Of a stretch of DNA of 5,012 nt, positions 1 through 4,352 are shown one piece after another (within the stretch, counting starts at the first letter, position 1; each line of letters starts with the position of its first letter). The translations under genes were made by a program, and so were the position numbers. The DNA lies in the NCBI GenBank assembly GCA_002455605.1, contig DKLE01000116.1:1654-6665 (forward strand). The letters run 5' to 3'. The notes under the pieces were generated by a model. That model was not told the DNA's origin and ran no database searches. It worked only from the letters and a program-made list of their open reading frames with translations. This DNA comes from Firmicutes bacterium UBA6648 (GTDB lineage: Bacteria; Bacillota; Clostridia; Peptostreptococcales; Anaerovoracaceae).

Positions 1-300
1 GCCTGTTCCTGTTTCCGGCATGGTGCCTCCGTTGCCCGGTCTGCCTCCACCTGTTCCTGTTTCTGGCGCAGTTCCCCCATTCTCCGGTCTTGTAGGTCTC
101 ATATTTTGTATATCATCCATGTCGTCCAAGAAATCACCCATATCGCCAGATCTTGGGCATTCGATTCCTATATCTTCGTTTATGAAATCAAAGAAGGAAT
201 CATCCAAATATATGGGCATACCTACATAAGGCTCTGCACATGTTTCGCCGGAATTCTGCGAAACTGCACCTCTTGCAGGCCCACTAGTATTGTTTTCCAA
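1..300 (-). CDS. Gly/Pro-rich tandem-repeat protein, 5' part only (runs off left edge)
   Basis: The reading frame is open from the start to base 1, so only the first 100 residues are visible. I chose TTG at 300 because AAAGGGG lies 8 bases before it. An in-frame ATG at 318 has no ribosome binding site and would add MKGDFV. Residues 1-67 are acidic and mostly non-repetitive (for example DDSFFDFINEDIGIECP, near residues 33-49), with cysteines at 21 and 48 and no signal peptide or membrane segment. From residue 71 a 16-residue repeat begins, RPxNGGTxPETGTGGG: one full copy and most of a second, encoded by a 48-bp tandem repeat. Repeats of this kind occur in spore coat, exosporium and surface proteins of Firmicutes, so a structural role is possible but inferred. 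The gene lies downstream of the DUF1836 gene on the same strand, 93 bases away, and may have its own promoter. The family is not recognised. Confidence 0.7.
   Translation of the reverse strand, partial: MENNTSGPARGAVSQNSGETCAEPYVGMPIYLDDSFFDFINEDIGIECPRSGDMGDFLDDMDDIQNMRPTRPENGGTAPETGTGGGRPGNGGTMPETGTG
2..97. repeat. 48-bp tandem repeat encoding RPxNGGTxPETGTGGG
   Basis: Two adjacent 48-bp units can be seen, about 2-49 and 50-97. Both begin CCTGTTCCTGTTTC on the plus strand. The second unit diverges over its last dozen bases, where the protein leaves the repeat. The unit is a multiple of three and keeps the reading frame. The array probably continues beyond the left edge, so the total copy number is unknown. 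Confidence 0.7.
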
Positions 301-321
301 AACAAAATCCCCTTTCATAGT

Positions 322-387
322 CAAAATCTTATATAAGATATACTATGTCAGGGGATTAATAAAGGTCACAAAATCTTAAAGATATAC
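322..387. repeat. Duplicated palindromic element upstream of the repeat-protein gene
   Basis: Bases 322-343 and 369-387 are near copies of one another in direct orientation. Both read CAAAATCTTA then AAGATATAC, and the first copy carries three extra bases (TAT) in the middle. Each copy has a palindromic centre: ATCTTATATAAGAT at 326-339 and ATCTTAAAGAT at 373-383. The flanks also match (GTCA before the first, GTCACA around the start of the second). The pair lies between the DUF1836 stop codon and the start of the repeat-protein gene, where regulatory sites would be expected. No binding protein can be named. Confidence 0.5.
339..366 (-). promoter_or_regulatory. Possible sporulation-type (sigma-K/E-like) promoter for the repeat-protein gene
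   Basis: Read on the minus strand, CATAGTATA (347 to 339) fits the CATAnnnTA -10 pattern of sigma-K/sigma-E promoters in Bacillus. An AC dinucleotide at 366-365 sits 17 bases upstream, where sigma-K promoters carry their short -35 element. A transcript starting about seven bases downstream would include the AAAGGGG site and favour the TTG start at 300. The motif is short, so chance is a real possibility. Confidence 0.3.
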
Positions 388-393
388 CGATAA

Positions 394-888
394 TTAAACG
401 AGTAATTTTAATAGGCTTTCACATGCTATTTTCTGAGCATAACTGGATATAGCCAGTTCTAAAACCAGCTCGCAAATCTCTTGTTCCTTCATATCTTCAT
501 CTATTTTATCTGCCACCGAATCGTAAGCCGAATCCAGTTTTGCACAATATTTCTCATAGAAGCTTTTTATATCTAAATCAGATAACTGTTTATTTAGAAG
601 CTCCTTGGTAGAATCAACCGATAAAACCTGTTTAAATAAGCAGATAGCGGTTAAGTAAGCAATATGCTGTCTTTCATATCTTTTTCCTTTAGCTCTGGGC
701 AAAAGTTCTTTTTTTATATAATTATTGACCATAGCAGAAGTCAAGGTTTCTCCGCTTTCCAGTCCAATATGCTGTCTGGTCATATAGTTAAGCACCTGAT
801 CCATATATAGATCAATATCCGGAATGTCCTCCCAGCTATTCGGTCTATCTTCTTTTAGAATTCTTTTCAATTCTTTTAGCTCGTCCAT
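394..888 (-). CDS. DUF1836 domain-containing protein, probable DNA-binding regulator
   Basis: This 164-residue protein matches the DUF1836 family as I know it. The signature WEDIPDIDLYMDQVL is at residues 19-33. It is followed by TLTSAMVNNYIKK (48-60) and the basic YERQHIAYLTAICLFKQVLS stretch (71-90). That middle part reads like a MerR-type winged helix, in which the MVNNYIKK helix would contact DNA. The acidic, helical C-terminal half (about 100-164) could serve dimerisation or ligand sensing. No catalytic motif is seen. The ATG at 888 follows GGGAGA at a spacing of about 8 bases. The gene has its own sigma-A promoter with a palindrome over the -35 box, which would suit autoregulation (inference). 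The tRNA-Arg gene is divergent. The family has no firmly established target; it is a putative transcription factor by fold only. Confidence 0.85.
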   Translation of the reverse strand: MDELKELKRILKEDRPNSWEDIPDIDLYMDQVLNYMTRQHIGLESGETLTSAMVNNYIKKELLPRAKGKRYERQHIAYLTAICLFKQVLSVDSTKELLNKQLSDLDIKSFYEKYCAKLDSAYDSVADKIDEDMKEQEICELVLELAISSYAQKIACESLLKLLV

Positions 889-931
889 AAAAGATTTCTC
901 CCAACTCTTCTTCCTTCTATATATGTGTTTA

Positions 932-960
932 ATTATATCATCAAACCGGGCTTGTCACAA
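932..960 (-). promoter_or_regulatory. Sigma-A promoter of the DUF1836 gene, extended -10
   Basis: On the minus strand TTGTGA (960 to 955) is followed after 17 bases by TATAAT (937 to 932). The -10 box is preceded by TGA, which gives an extended -10 (TGnTATAAT). The start site should fall near 925, leaving a leader of roughly 35-40 bases before the ATG at 888. Confidence 0.75.
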
Positions 961-969
961 ACAGTTTGT
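957..969. promoter_or_regulatory. Palindrome overlapping the -35 box, candidate operator
   Basis: ACAAAC-A-GTTTGT is a perfect 13-bp inverted repeat. It overlaps four bases of the -35 element (955-960) of the DUF1836 promoter. A protein bound here would block RNA polymerase. The adjacent DUF1836 protein is the obvious candidate, but this is inference from position only. Confidence 0.4.
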
Positions 970-1031
970 TCACCCAATTAAATTTTCATACAAAGATATT
1001 TATATTTCTGCACAATTGTCAATAAAATTCT

Positions 1032-1060
1032 TTGACATTGCAATTTTGATGTTGTATAAT
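1032..1060 (+). promoter_or_regulatory. Consensus sigma-A promoter of tRNA-Arg
   Basis: TTGACA (1032-1037), a 17-base spacer and TATAAT (1055-1060) match the sigma-A consensus at every position, as is common for stable RNA genes. Transcription should start near 1067, giving a 5' leader of about 30 bases for RNase P to remove. Confidence 0.9.
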
Positions 1061-1096
1061 AAGTATCGTGTCAAAAAGAACATATTAAAAGCACAT

Positions 1097-1173
1097 GCGC
1101 CATTAGCTCAGCTGGATAGAGTAGCATACTACGAATATGAAGGTCGGGGGTTCGAATCCCTCATGGCGCACCA
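1097..1173 (+). tRNA. tRNA-Arg(ACG)
   Basis: A full cloverleaf can be drawn. The acceptor stem GCGCCAT/ATGGCGC pairs 1097-1103 with 1163-1169. The D arm is 1106-1122, with A at position 20 as usual for arginine tRNAs. The anticodon loop CTACGAA is at 1129-1135 with anticodon ACG at 1131-1133. The variable loop is AGGTC, the T arm is 1146-1162 with loop TTCGAAT, the discriminator is A, and CCA is encoded at 1171-1173. A34 would be deaminated to inosine by TadA to read CGU, CGC and CGA. One oddity is a G27-A43 mismatch at the base of the anticodon stem. It is a single-gene unit with its own promoter and terminator. Confidence 0.97.
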
Positions 1174-1183
1174 AAATCATTGA

Positions 1184-1231
1184 AAAATACACGTTCTCGC
1201 AATTATCTGCGGACGTGTATTTTAGTTTTTT
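1184..1231 (+). terminator. Intrinsic terminator of tRNA-Arg
   Basis: AAAATACACGT (1184-1194) pairs perfectly with ACGTGTATTTT (1213-1223), with further partial pairing inside the loop. AG and a run of six T (1226-1231) follow. It begins 10 bases after the CCA end. Confidence 0.9.
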
Positions 1232-1256
1232 CATTTTTTAGCTACTTTTGTTTTTA

Positions 1257-1284
1257 TTGTAACATTACAGCCCTTTGTTATAAT
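1257..1284 (+). promoter_or_regulatory. Candidate sigma-A promoter of the cysteine-rich gene
   Basis: TTGTAA (1257-1262, 4 of 6 matches) and a perfect TATAAT (1279-1284) are separated by 16 bases. They lie downstream of the tRNA terminator and about 80 bases upstream of the cysteine-rich start codon. The start site would be near 1291, leaving an untranslated leader of about 70 bases that is AT-rich just before the ribosome binding site. Confidence 0.45.
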
Positions 1285-1346
1285 ATCAATTGAGCTGTCA
1301 CTTACCAGCAACTATTGAATAATATAATAATAATACTTACCTTTTG

Positions 1347-1354
1347 AAGGGGGG
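1347..1354 (+). promoter_or_regulatory. Ribosome binding site of the cysteine-rich small gene
   Basis: AAGGGGGG lies 8 bases before ATG 1363. The same G-rich style (AAGGGG) precedes the hydrogenase gene in this window. It fixes the reading frame here, where an alternative hydrophobic Val/Ala frame is also open. Confidence 0.75.
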
Positions 1355-1362
1355 TATTGATT

Positions 1363-1515
1363 ATGTTTGAACTATGTAATCCATGTCAATGCGGTTGTTG
1401 CAGTTGTTGTTGCGGTTGCTGCAATTGTTGCAATTGCTGCCGTTGCTGTTGTCATTGCAATTGTTCCTTCTGTTGCTGCCATTGCGGCCGTTTTACAATT
1501 TATAGCTGGTGCTAA
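1363..1515 (+). CDS. Ultra-cysteine-rich small protein (50 aa, 24 Cys)
   Basis: The frame encodes 50 residues, starting MFELCNPCQCGCC and ending FTIYSWC. There are 24 cysteines (48%), as CC, CCC, CxC and CxxC clusters at residues 5-41 plus the very last residue. The remaining residues are mostly Asn, Gly, His and Arg. There is no signal peptide, leader or membrane segment. Evidence that this is a gene: a strong ribosome binding site at ideal spacing, a hairpin right after the stop, an upstream promoter candidate, and mixed cysteine codons (10 TGT, 14 TGC) rather than a pure slipped repeat. Such a peptide could bind metals like a metallothionein or be disulfide-crosslinked in a spore coat. A modified-peptide precursor is less likely, as there is no leader or modification enzyme here. 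The function is unknown, and I do not recognise the family. Confidence 0.7.
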   Translation: MFELCNPCQCGCCSCCCGCCNCCNCCRCCCHCNCSFCCCHCGRFTIYSWC

Positions 1516-1525
1516 TAGGTTTTCT

Positions 1526-1562
1526 CACCCATCTAATTTTAGATGGGTGTATCTAAATTTTT
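1526..1562 (+). terminator. Hairpin terminator after the cysteine-rich gene
   Basis: CACCCATCTAA (1526-1536) pairs perfectly with TTAGATGGGTG (1539-1549), starting 10 bases after the stop codon. A modest T run (1558-1562) follows after an AT-rich gap. The T run is not directly against the stem, so termination may be weaker than at the tRNA. Confidence 0.65.
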
Positions 1563-1605
1563 CCCAGCCATAAATACCTCATCGGCCTGTCTGAGGGTTT
1601 GTCCT

Positions 1606-1652
1606 TCTCTTTTACAACAAAGAGATTAATATCAATCTTTCTAATCTCTTTG
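1606..1652 (-). terminator. Probable weak terminator of the 1658-2245 gene, with alternative pairing
   Basis: CAAAGAGATTA (1618-1628) and TAATCTCTTTG (1642-1652) form a perfect 11-bp stem just after the stop codon of the minus-strand gene. The T-rich tail on the minus strand is poor (TTGT then As). TCTCTTT at 1606-1612 can compete for AAAGAGA at 1619-1625, so two mutually exclusive hairpins are possible. Confidence 0.5.
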
Positions 1653-1657
1653 ACTCA

Positions 1658-2245
1658 TTACTCTGACATTCTTCTACTGGAAAACGACAGATAATCTAAT
1701 ATCCCTTGAGAATAATGATCTCCTATTGCTGAAGAAATACCTAGAATTCTACTAAAGATTTCGATGTTTTCCGTAAATTGTTTATTTAAAAATGTAGTTG
1801 ATTGATCAATGGTGTGTTGATTAAACTGATATAATAAATCTCTCCATCTGCTTTCTAACCAGTAGGGATTAATTGTTGCCAAAAAAACAGCTGCCTTCTC
1901 CGAGTTTTCATGCAACTGCTTTGTATATTCATTTACTGCAACAATGTCTCCAAGAATTTGTGCATCAGCTAAAGCATCTAAACTATTAACGAAGTTGGAT
2001 GAAAAATTGACATATTCATCGGCAGACTGCTCTCCAAATATTAAACTGAAAGTATTAGTAGATTTTATTATTACTTTATCTAACCTGTCCCTTACAGCTT
2101 CCTTATCTCCTAATCCTCCATGCTTGCTTGCTAAATAAGCTCTAATCCAAGTAGATAAATCCCTCCAAATTGTTCTTGACTGAAATATTAAATGCAGCTG
2201 GTTTTGGGGAATACAAGCATCCTGAAGCGCCTTAACCGCTCTCAT
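1658..2245 (-). CDS. Conserved helical protein of unknown function (195 aa)
   Basis: This protein is helix-rich, soluble, and lacks a signal peptide or membrane segment. Notable motifs are WRDLSTWIRAYL (27-38), FGEQSADEY near 70-78, FLATINPYW (121-129), SRWRDLLYQF (132-141) and GDHYSQGILDYL (175-186). The W...WxR pattern, the FxxINPYW box and the DHxSxGI tail recall small Firmicutes proteins sometimes labelled acetylglutamate kinase. I see no kinase motif, and that label would not be supported here. The two WRDL segments near 27 and 134 hint at an internal duplication of a helical bundle. The start is certain: AAAGGAGGT sits 6 bases before ATG 2245. It is a single-gene unit, divergent from the half-ferritin gene and convergent with the cysteine-rich gene. 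No function can be assigned. Confidence 0.8.
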   Translation of the reverse strand: MRAVKALQDACIPQNQLHLIFQSRTIWRDLSTWIRAYLASKHGGLGDKEAVRDRLDKVIIKSTNTFSLIFGEQSADEYVNFSSNFVNSLDALADAQILGDIVAVNEYTKQLHENSEKAAVFLATINPYWLESRWRDLLYQFNQHTIDQSTTFLNKQFTENIEIFSRILGISSAIGDHYSQGILDYLSFSSRRMSE

Positions 2246-2265
2246 TTAGCGACCTCCTTTTGTTG

Positions 2266-2281
2266 ATATATTACAATATAT
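2266..2281. promoter_or_regulatory. AT-rich palindrome upstream of the 195-aa gene
   Basis: ATATATT-AC-AATATAT is a perfect inverted repeat with a 2-base centre. It lies about 20 bases upstream of ATG 2245, just before the ribosome binding site. It could be an operator or part of the promoter region, but such AT palindromes also arise by chance in this composition. No convincing -35/-10 pair could be fixed for this gene. Confidence 0.25.
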
Positions 2282-2338
2282 TATTTAAACGGTTTCTTTG
2301 ATACTTAAAACAAAAAAGTCTAAATGTTTTTATTCTGT

Positions 2339-2355
2339 TTAAATTCAAAATTTAA
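2339..2355. promoter_or_regulatory. Palindrome in the 2246-2439 divergent intergenic region
   Basis: TTAAATT-CAA-AATTTAA is an inverted repeat about 85 bases upstream of the half-ferritin start, between two divergent genes. A regulator site is possible. I found no good sigma-A promoter for the plus-strand gene in this region, so an alternative sigma factor or an activator may be involved (inference). Confidence 0.2.
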
Positions 2356-2439
2356 CGGCTTATTCTTCCTATCTGAGTATTGCTTCACAAAGAATATTTT
2401 TCTAAAAGATGCTAAAGCTAAAAATTAAGGAGGCCGATT

Positions 2440-2670
2440 ATGAGCAGAGATGATAATTATAAAATAAAAGTTGATACGAGAGACAGATTGTTAAGAGCAT
2501 GGGAAATCTCTCAGGAATTAGGAAAAGACTTCGAGCAATATTCCAAGCAGACTCAAGATGATGAAAGAGTTTCACAGCTATTTGCTAAATTTGCAGAGGA
2601 TGAAGAGCTACATGCTGCAAAGCTTTGTAAAATTTTACATGAATATCAAACTAAGCAATCGATTCATTAA
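2440..2670 (+). CDS. Ferritin-like half-domain protein (76 aa)
   Basis: Two long amphipathic helices are predicted from the sequence, about residues 11-39 and 40-70. The second carries FAEDEELHAAKL, with E55 and H58 in the ExxH spacing that binds iron in ferritin-like and rubrerythrin proteins. The first helix offers acidic candidates E22, E26 and E32. A normal ferritin-like bundle has four helices and two ExxH motifs, so this length is half a bundle and would need to dimerise. That is how the encapsulated ferritin (EncFtn) family works, although no encapsulin gene is visible. It may store or oxidise iron or react with peroxide, but this is inference. TAAGGAGG six bases before ATG 2440 fixes the start. 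It is a single-gene unit, convergent with the hydrogenase. There is one cysteine (C63) and no signal peptide. Confidence 0.75.
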   Translation: MSRDDNYKIKVDTRDRLLRAWEISQELGKDFEQYSKQTQDDERVSQLFAKFAEDEELHAAKLCKILHEYQTKQSIH

Positions 2671-2689
2671 GCTCTCAAGCCATCAGCTG

Positions 2690-2741
2690 AAAAAAATGCA
2701 CCTTTAAATGCTGTATAAAAGCCAGCATTTAAGGTGCATTT
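2690..2741. terminator. Bidirectional terminator between half-ferritin and hydrogenase genes
   Basis: The left arm 2694-2713 pairs with the right arm 2723-2741 over 19 base pairs with a single bulged T, around a 9-base loop. On the minus strand the stem is followed by seven T (2696 to 2690), an ideal ending for the hydrogenase transcript. On the plus strand the tail is AT-rich with a weaker T run, so it likely also ends the half-ferritin transcript. Confidence 0.9.
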
Positions 2742-2757
2742 AATTAATTTGTTACTT

Positions 2758-4191
2758 TTATTCTTTCTTAATCCTTTTAGATGTAGCCTTTGCACTATAA
2801 TTCAATATAGCGGCCTTGTTTTTCTCTCCATGGGTCAAACACCCTGCTCCTCCAATACACCCTTCCGCACATGCCATGCCCTCGATGAAATTAAAAGGCA
2901 ATAACCCTTTTGATGCTTGCAATAAAACACTCTTGCACTTATCAATGCCATCGCAGGCAACCGGCTTAAATTGAAAAGCTGCTGCCTCAGACTCTTCTCC
3001 TTGCTCTTCCGCTAATTCTGAAATTGCCTCTTTGACTGCATTGGCAACTCCTCCGCTGTAAGCGAACTCTCTGCCAAAGTTAGATGCTTCATCTAAAATA
3101 GACTCTTCTAAATTTTCTATACGGATATTCATGCTGTCAATCAATGCTTGAATTTCTTCAAAGGTCAGCACACAGTCTACATAAGGCTTTACATTCTCTT
3201 TCTTTATCTCGGCCTTTTTAGCGGTGCATGGTCCTACAAATATTACTTTCGCCGTGGGATCCTGCTCTTTAATATATTTTCCCAATTGTGCCATAGGGGA
3301 TAGGTTTTCAGAAATTTTATCAACTAATCCTGGATAATTGTTTTCAATATATTTAACAAAAGCCGGACAGCAGGAGGTTGCTAGAAAGCCCTTTTCGATT
3401 AACTCTTCTGCTTCCTTTAAGGCTACCATATCAGCACCCAGGGCGGTCTCCATTACCACATCAAAGCCCACCTGCTTCATAGCTGTGATTATCTGGCCAA
3501 AGCTGGCATACTTAAACTGACTGGCCACTGCCGGTGCCATAATAGCATAGACTTCAAAGCCCGGACTTTTTCTGCTTTCCTTTATGATATTGATAGCATC
3601 CACTATGAAGGATTTATCCACCGCCGCACCAAAGGGACATTTATAAACGCAGGCACCACAGGAAGTGCATTTGTCAGAGTCTATCGTAGCTTCTCCTGTT
3701 TCTCCCATATGTATCGCCTTTGCCTTGCAGGCTCTCTCACAAGGTCTGATGAAATTATTAATTGCATTATATGGGCAGGCTGAAACACATCTTCCACATT
3801 CCACGCATTTGTTTTTATCTATTTTAGCTTTATGGTGGTCGAAGCTTATGGCACCGAGTTTACAGGTATCCTGGCATCTATGAGCGATACAGCCTCTGCA
3901 CAGGTCTGTCACCACATGCCCCGCTTCCGGACATTCATCACAGGCAATATCAATAACCTCAACAATATTGGGATTTTCCTTTTTACCTCCCAATGCAATG
4001 CGAATACGCTCTGCAACGATTGCTCTTTCCTTATATATGCAGCACCTCATAGTGGGTTCGTCCTTTCCCACTATAACACGGGCTATATCATTAAATACTG
4101 CAAAGGAATCCTGTCCTTCCCAGGTTTGCTTAGACACTTCACACAATACTTTGTACTTAATCTCCTGAACCTTCGTGTCAAAAATTCTCAT
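2758..4191 (-). CDS. Monomeric [FeFe] hydrogenase, group B-like
   Basis: The protein (477 aa) should interconvert protons and H2 in the cytoplasm, exchanging electrons with ferredoxin. Its N-terminal half carries iron-sulfur clusters: CxxCx4CxxxC at 98-110, and two ferredoxin motifs CxxCxxCxxxC at 129-139 and 175-185. C84, C87, C151 and C155 are additional. The H-cluster domain has all three signatures: TSCCPAF (272-278), GPCTAKKAE (320-328) and EGMACAEGCIGGAG (437-450). C275, C322, C441 and C445 would hold the H-cluster, and C274 is the usual proton-transfer cysteine. Gly replaces the usual Met in the second motif and the third ends GGAG, which fit group B rather than classical group A enzymes. 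ATG 4191 is preferred because AAGGGGTG lies 6 bases upstream; GTG 4200 overlaps that site. Maturases HydE, HydF and HydG are not in the window. The physiological role of group B enzymes is poorly defined. Confidence 0.93.
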   Translation of the reverse strand: MRIFDTKVQEIKYKVLCEVSKQTWEGQDSFAVFNDIARVIVGKDEPTMRCCIYKERAIVAERIRIALGGKKENPNIVEVIDIACDECPEAGHVVTDLCRGCIAHRCQDTCKLGAISFDHHKAKIDKNKCVECGRCVSACPYNAINNFIRPCERACKAKAIHMGETGEATIDSDKCTSCGACVYKCPFGAAVDKSFIVDAINIIKESRKSPGFEVYAIMAPAVASQFKYASFGQIITAMKQVGFDVVMETALGADMVALKEAEELIEKGFLATSCCPAFVKYIENNYPGLVDKISENLSPMAQLGKYIKEQDPTAKVIFVGPCTAKKAEIKKENVKPYVDCVLTFEEIQALIDSMNIRIENLEESILDEASNFGREFAYSGGVANAVKEAISELAEEQGEESEAAAFQFKPVACDGIDKCKSVLLQASKGLLPFNFIEGMACAEGCIGGAGCLTHGEKNKAAILNYSAKATSKRIKKE

Positions 4192-4257
4192 AATATGCAC
4201 CCCTTATATTTTATAAATTAGTTTGTTAATAAAATATCATTATATTATATTACGCAT

Positions 4258-4286
4258 AGTATAACATGATTCTCTTCTTTGACCAA
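4258..4286 (-). promoter_or_regulatory. Candidate sigma-A promoter of the hydrogenase gene
   Basis: On the minus strand TTGGTC (4286 to 4281, 3 of 6 matches) and TATACT (4263 to 4258, 5 of 6) are 17 bases apart. The leader to ATG 4191 would be about 60 bases and very AT-rich. The -35 box overlaps that of the divergent plus-strand promoter. Confidence 0.5.
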
Positions 4287-4307
4287 CTAATATTTTTGTT
4301 ATATACT
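4279..4307 (+). promoter_or_regulatory. Sigma-A promoter of the Gly/Ala-rich protein gene
   Basis: TTGACC (4279-4284) and TATACT (4302-4307) each match the consensus at 5 of 6 positions, with an optimal 17-base spacer. A second A/T-rich TATAAT lies at 4311-4316 but has no partner at proper spacing. Transcription should start near 4314, about 39 bases before ATG 4353. Confidence 0.7.
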
Positions 4308-4352
4308 GATTATAATATAAAGAAACAAATACAGTTATAGAGGAGGTGCTTC

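Noticed and set aside
1..90. PETG pentapeptides (APETG, MPETG) as sortase LPxTG signals
   Set aside because: They recur in every repeat, lack the leading Leu, and no membrane segment, basic tail or signal peptide is visible, so resemblance to LPxTG is most likely chance.
20..336. Plus-strand frames 20-229 and 106-336
   Set aside because: They are antisense to the repeat-protein gene, with no translation signals.
1017..1037. TGTCAA...TTGACA inverted repeat overlapping the tRNA -35 box
   Set aside because: The arms are only 6 bp, half of which is simply the consensus -35 sequence, so it is not convincing as an operator.
824..1183. Plus-strand 119-aa frame ending in PLAQLDRV...GRGFESL
   Set aside because: This is the well-known false translation of a tRNA gene (1097-1173). 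The rest is antisense to the DUF1836 gene and its promoter, and there is no ribosome binding site.
1367..1573. Plus-strand Val/Ala-rich 68-aa frame
   Set aside because: It is the +1 shadow of the cysteine-rich gene (TGY codons read as GTT/GCT). It has worse spacing to AAGGGGGG and runs through the terminator hairpin at 1526-1549.
1543..1575. Minus-strand ATG after GAGG near 1571, encoding about 10 residues
   Set aside because: It stops inside the hairpin at 1526-1549 and is too short to support as a gene.
1944..2138. Plus-strand 64-aa frame
   Set aside because: It lies antisense inside the 195-aa gene and lacks a ribosome binding site.
4192..4200. GTG start at 4200 adding MHI to the hydrogenase
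   Set aside because: The GTG overlaps the AAGGGGTG ribosome binding site. ATG 4191 sits at the correct 6-base spacing.
3338..4221. Several plus-strand open frames antisense to the hydrogenase (3338-3520, 3665-3883, 3832-4221, 3968-4168)
   Set aside because: They have no ribosome binding sites, their composition mirrors the hydrogenase codons, and the opposite strand encodes a clear enzyme.
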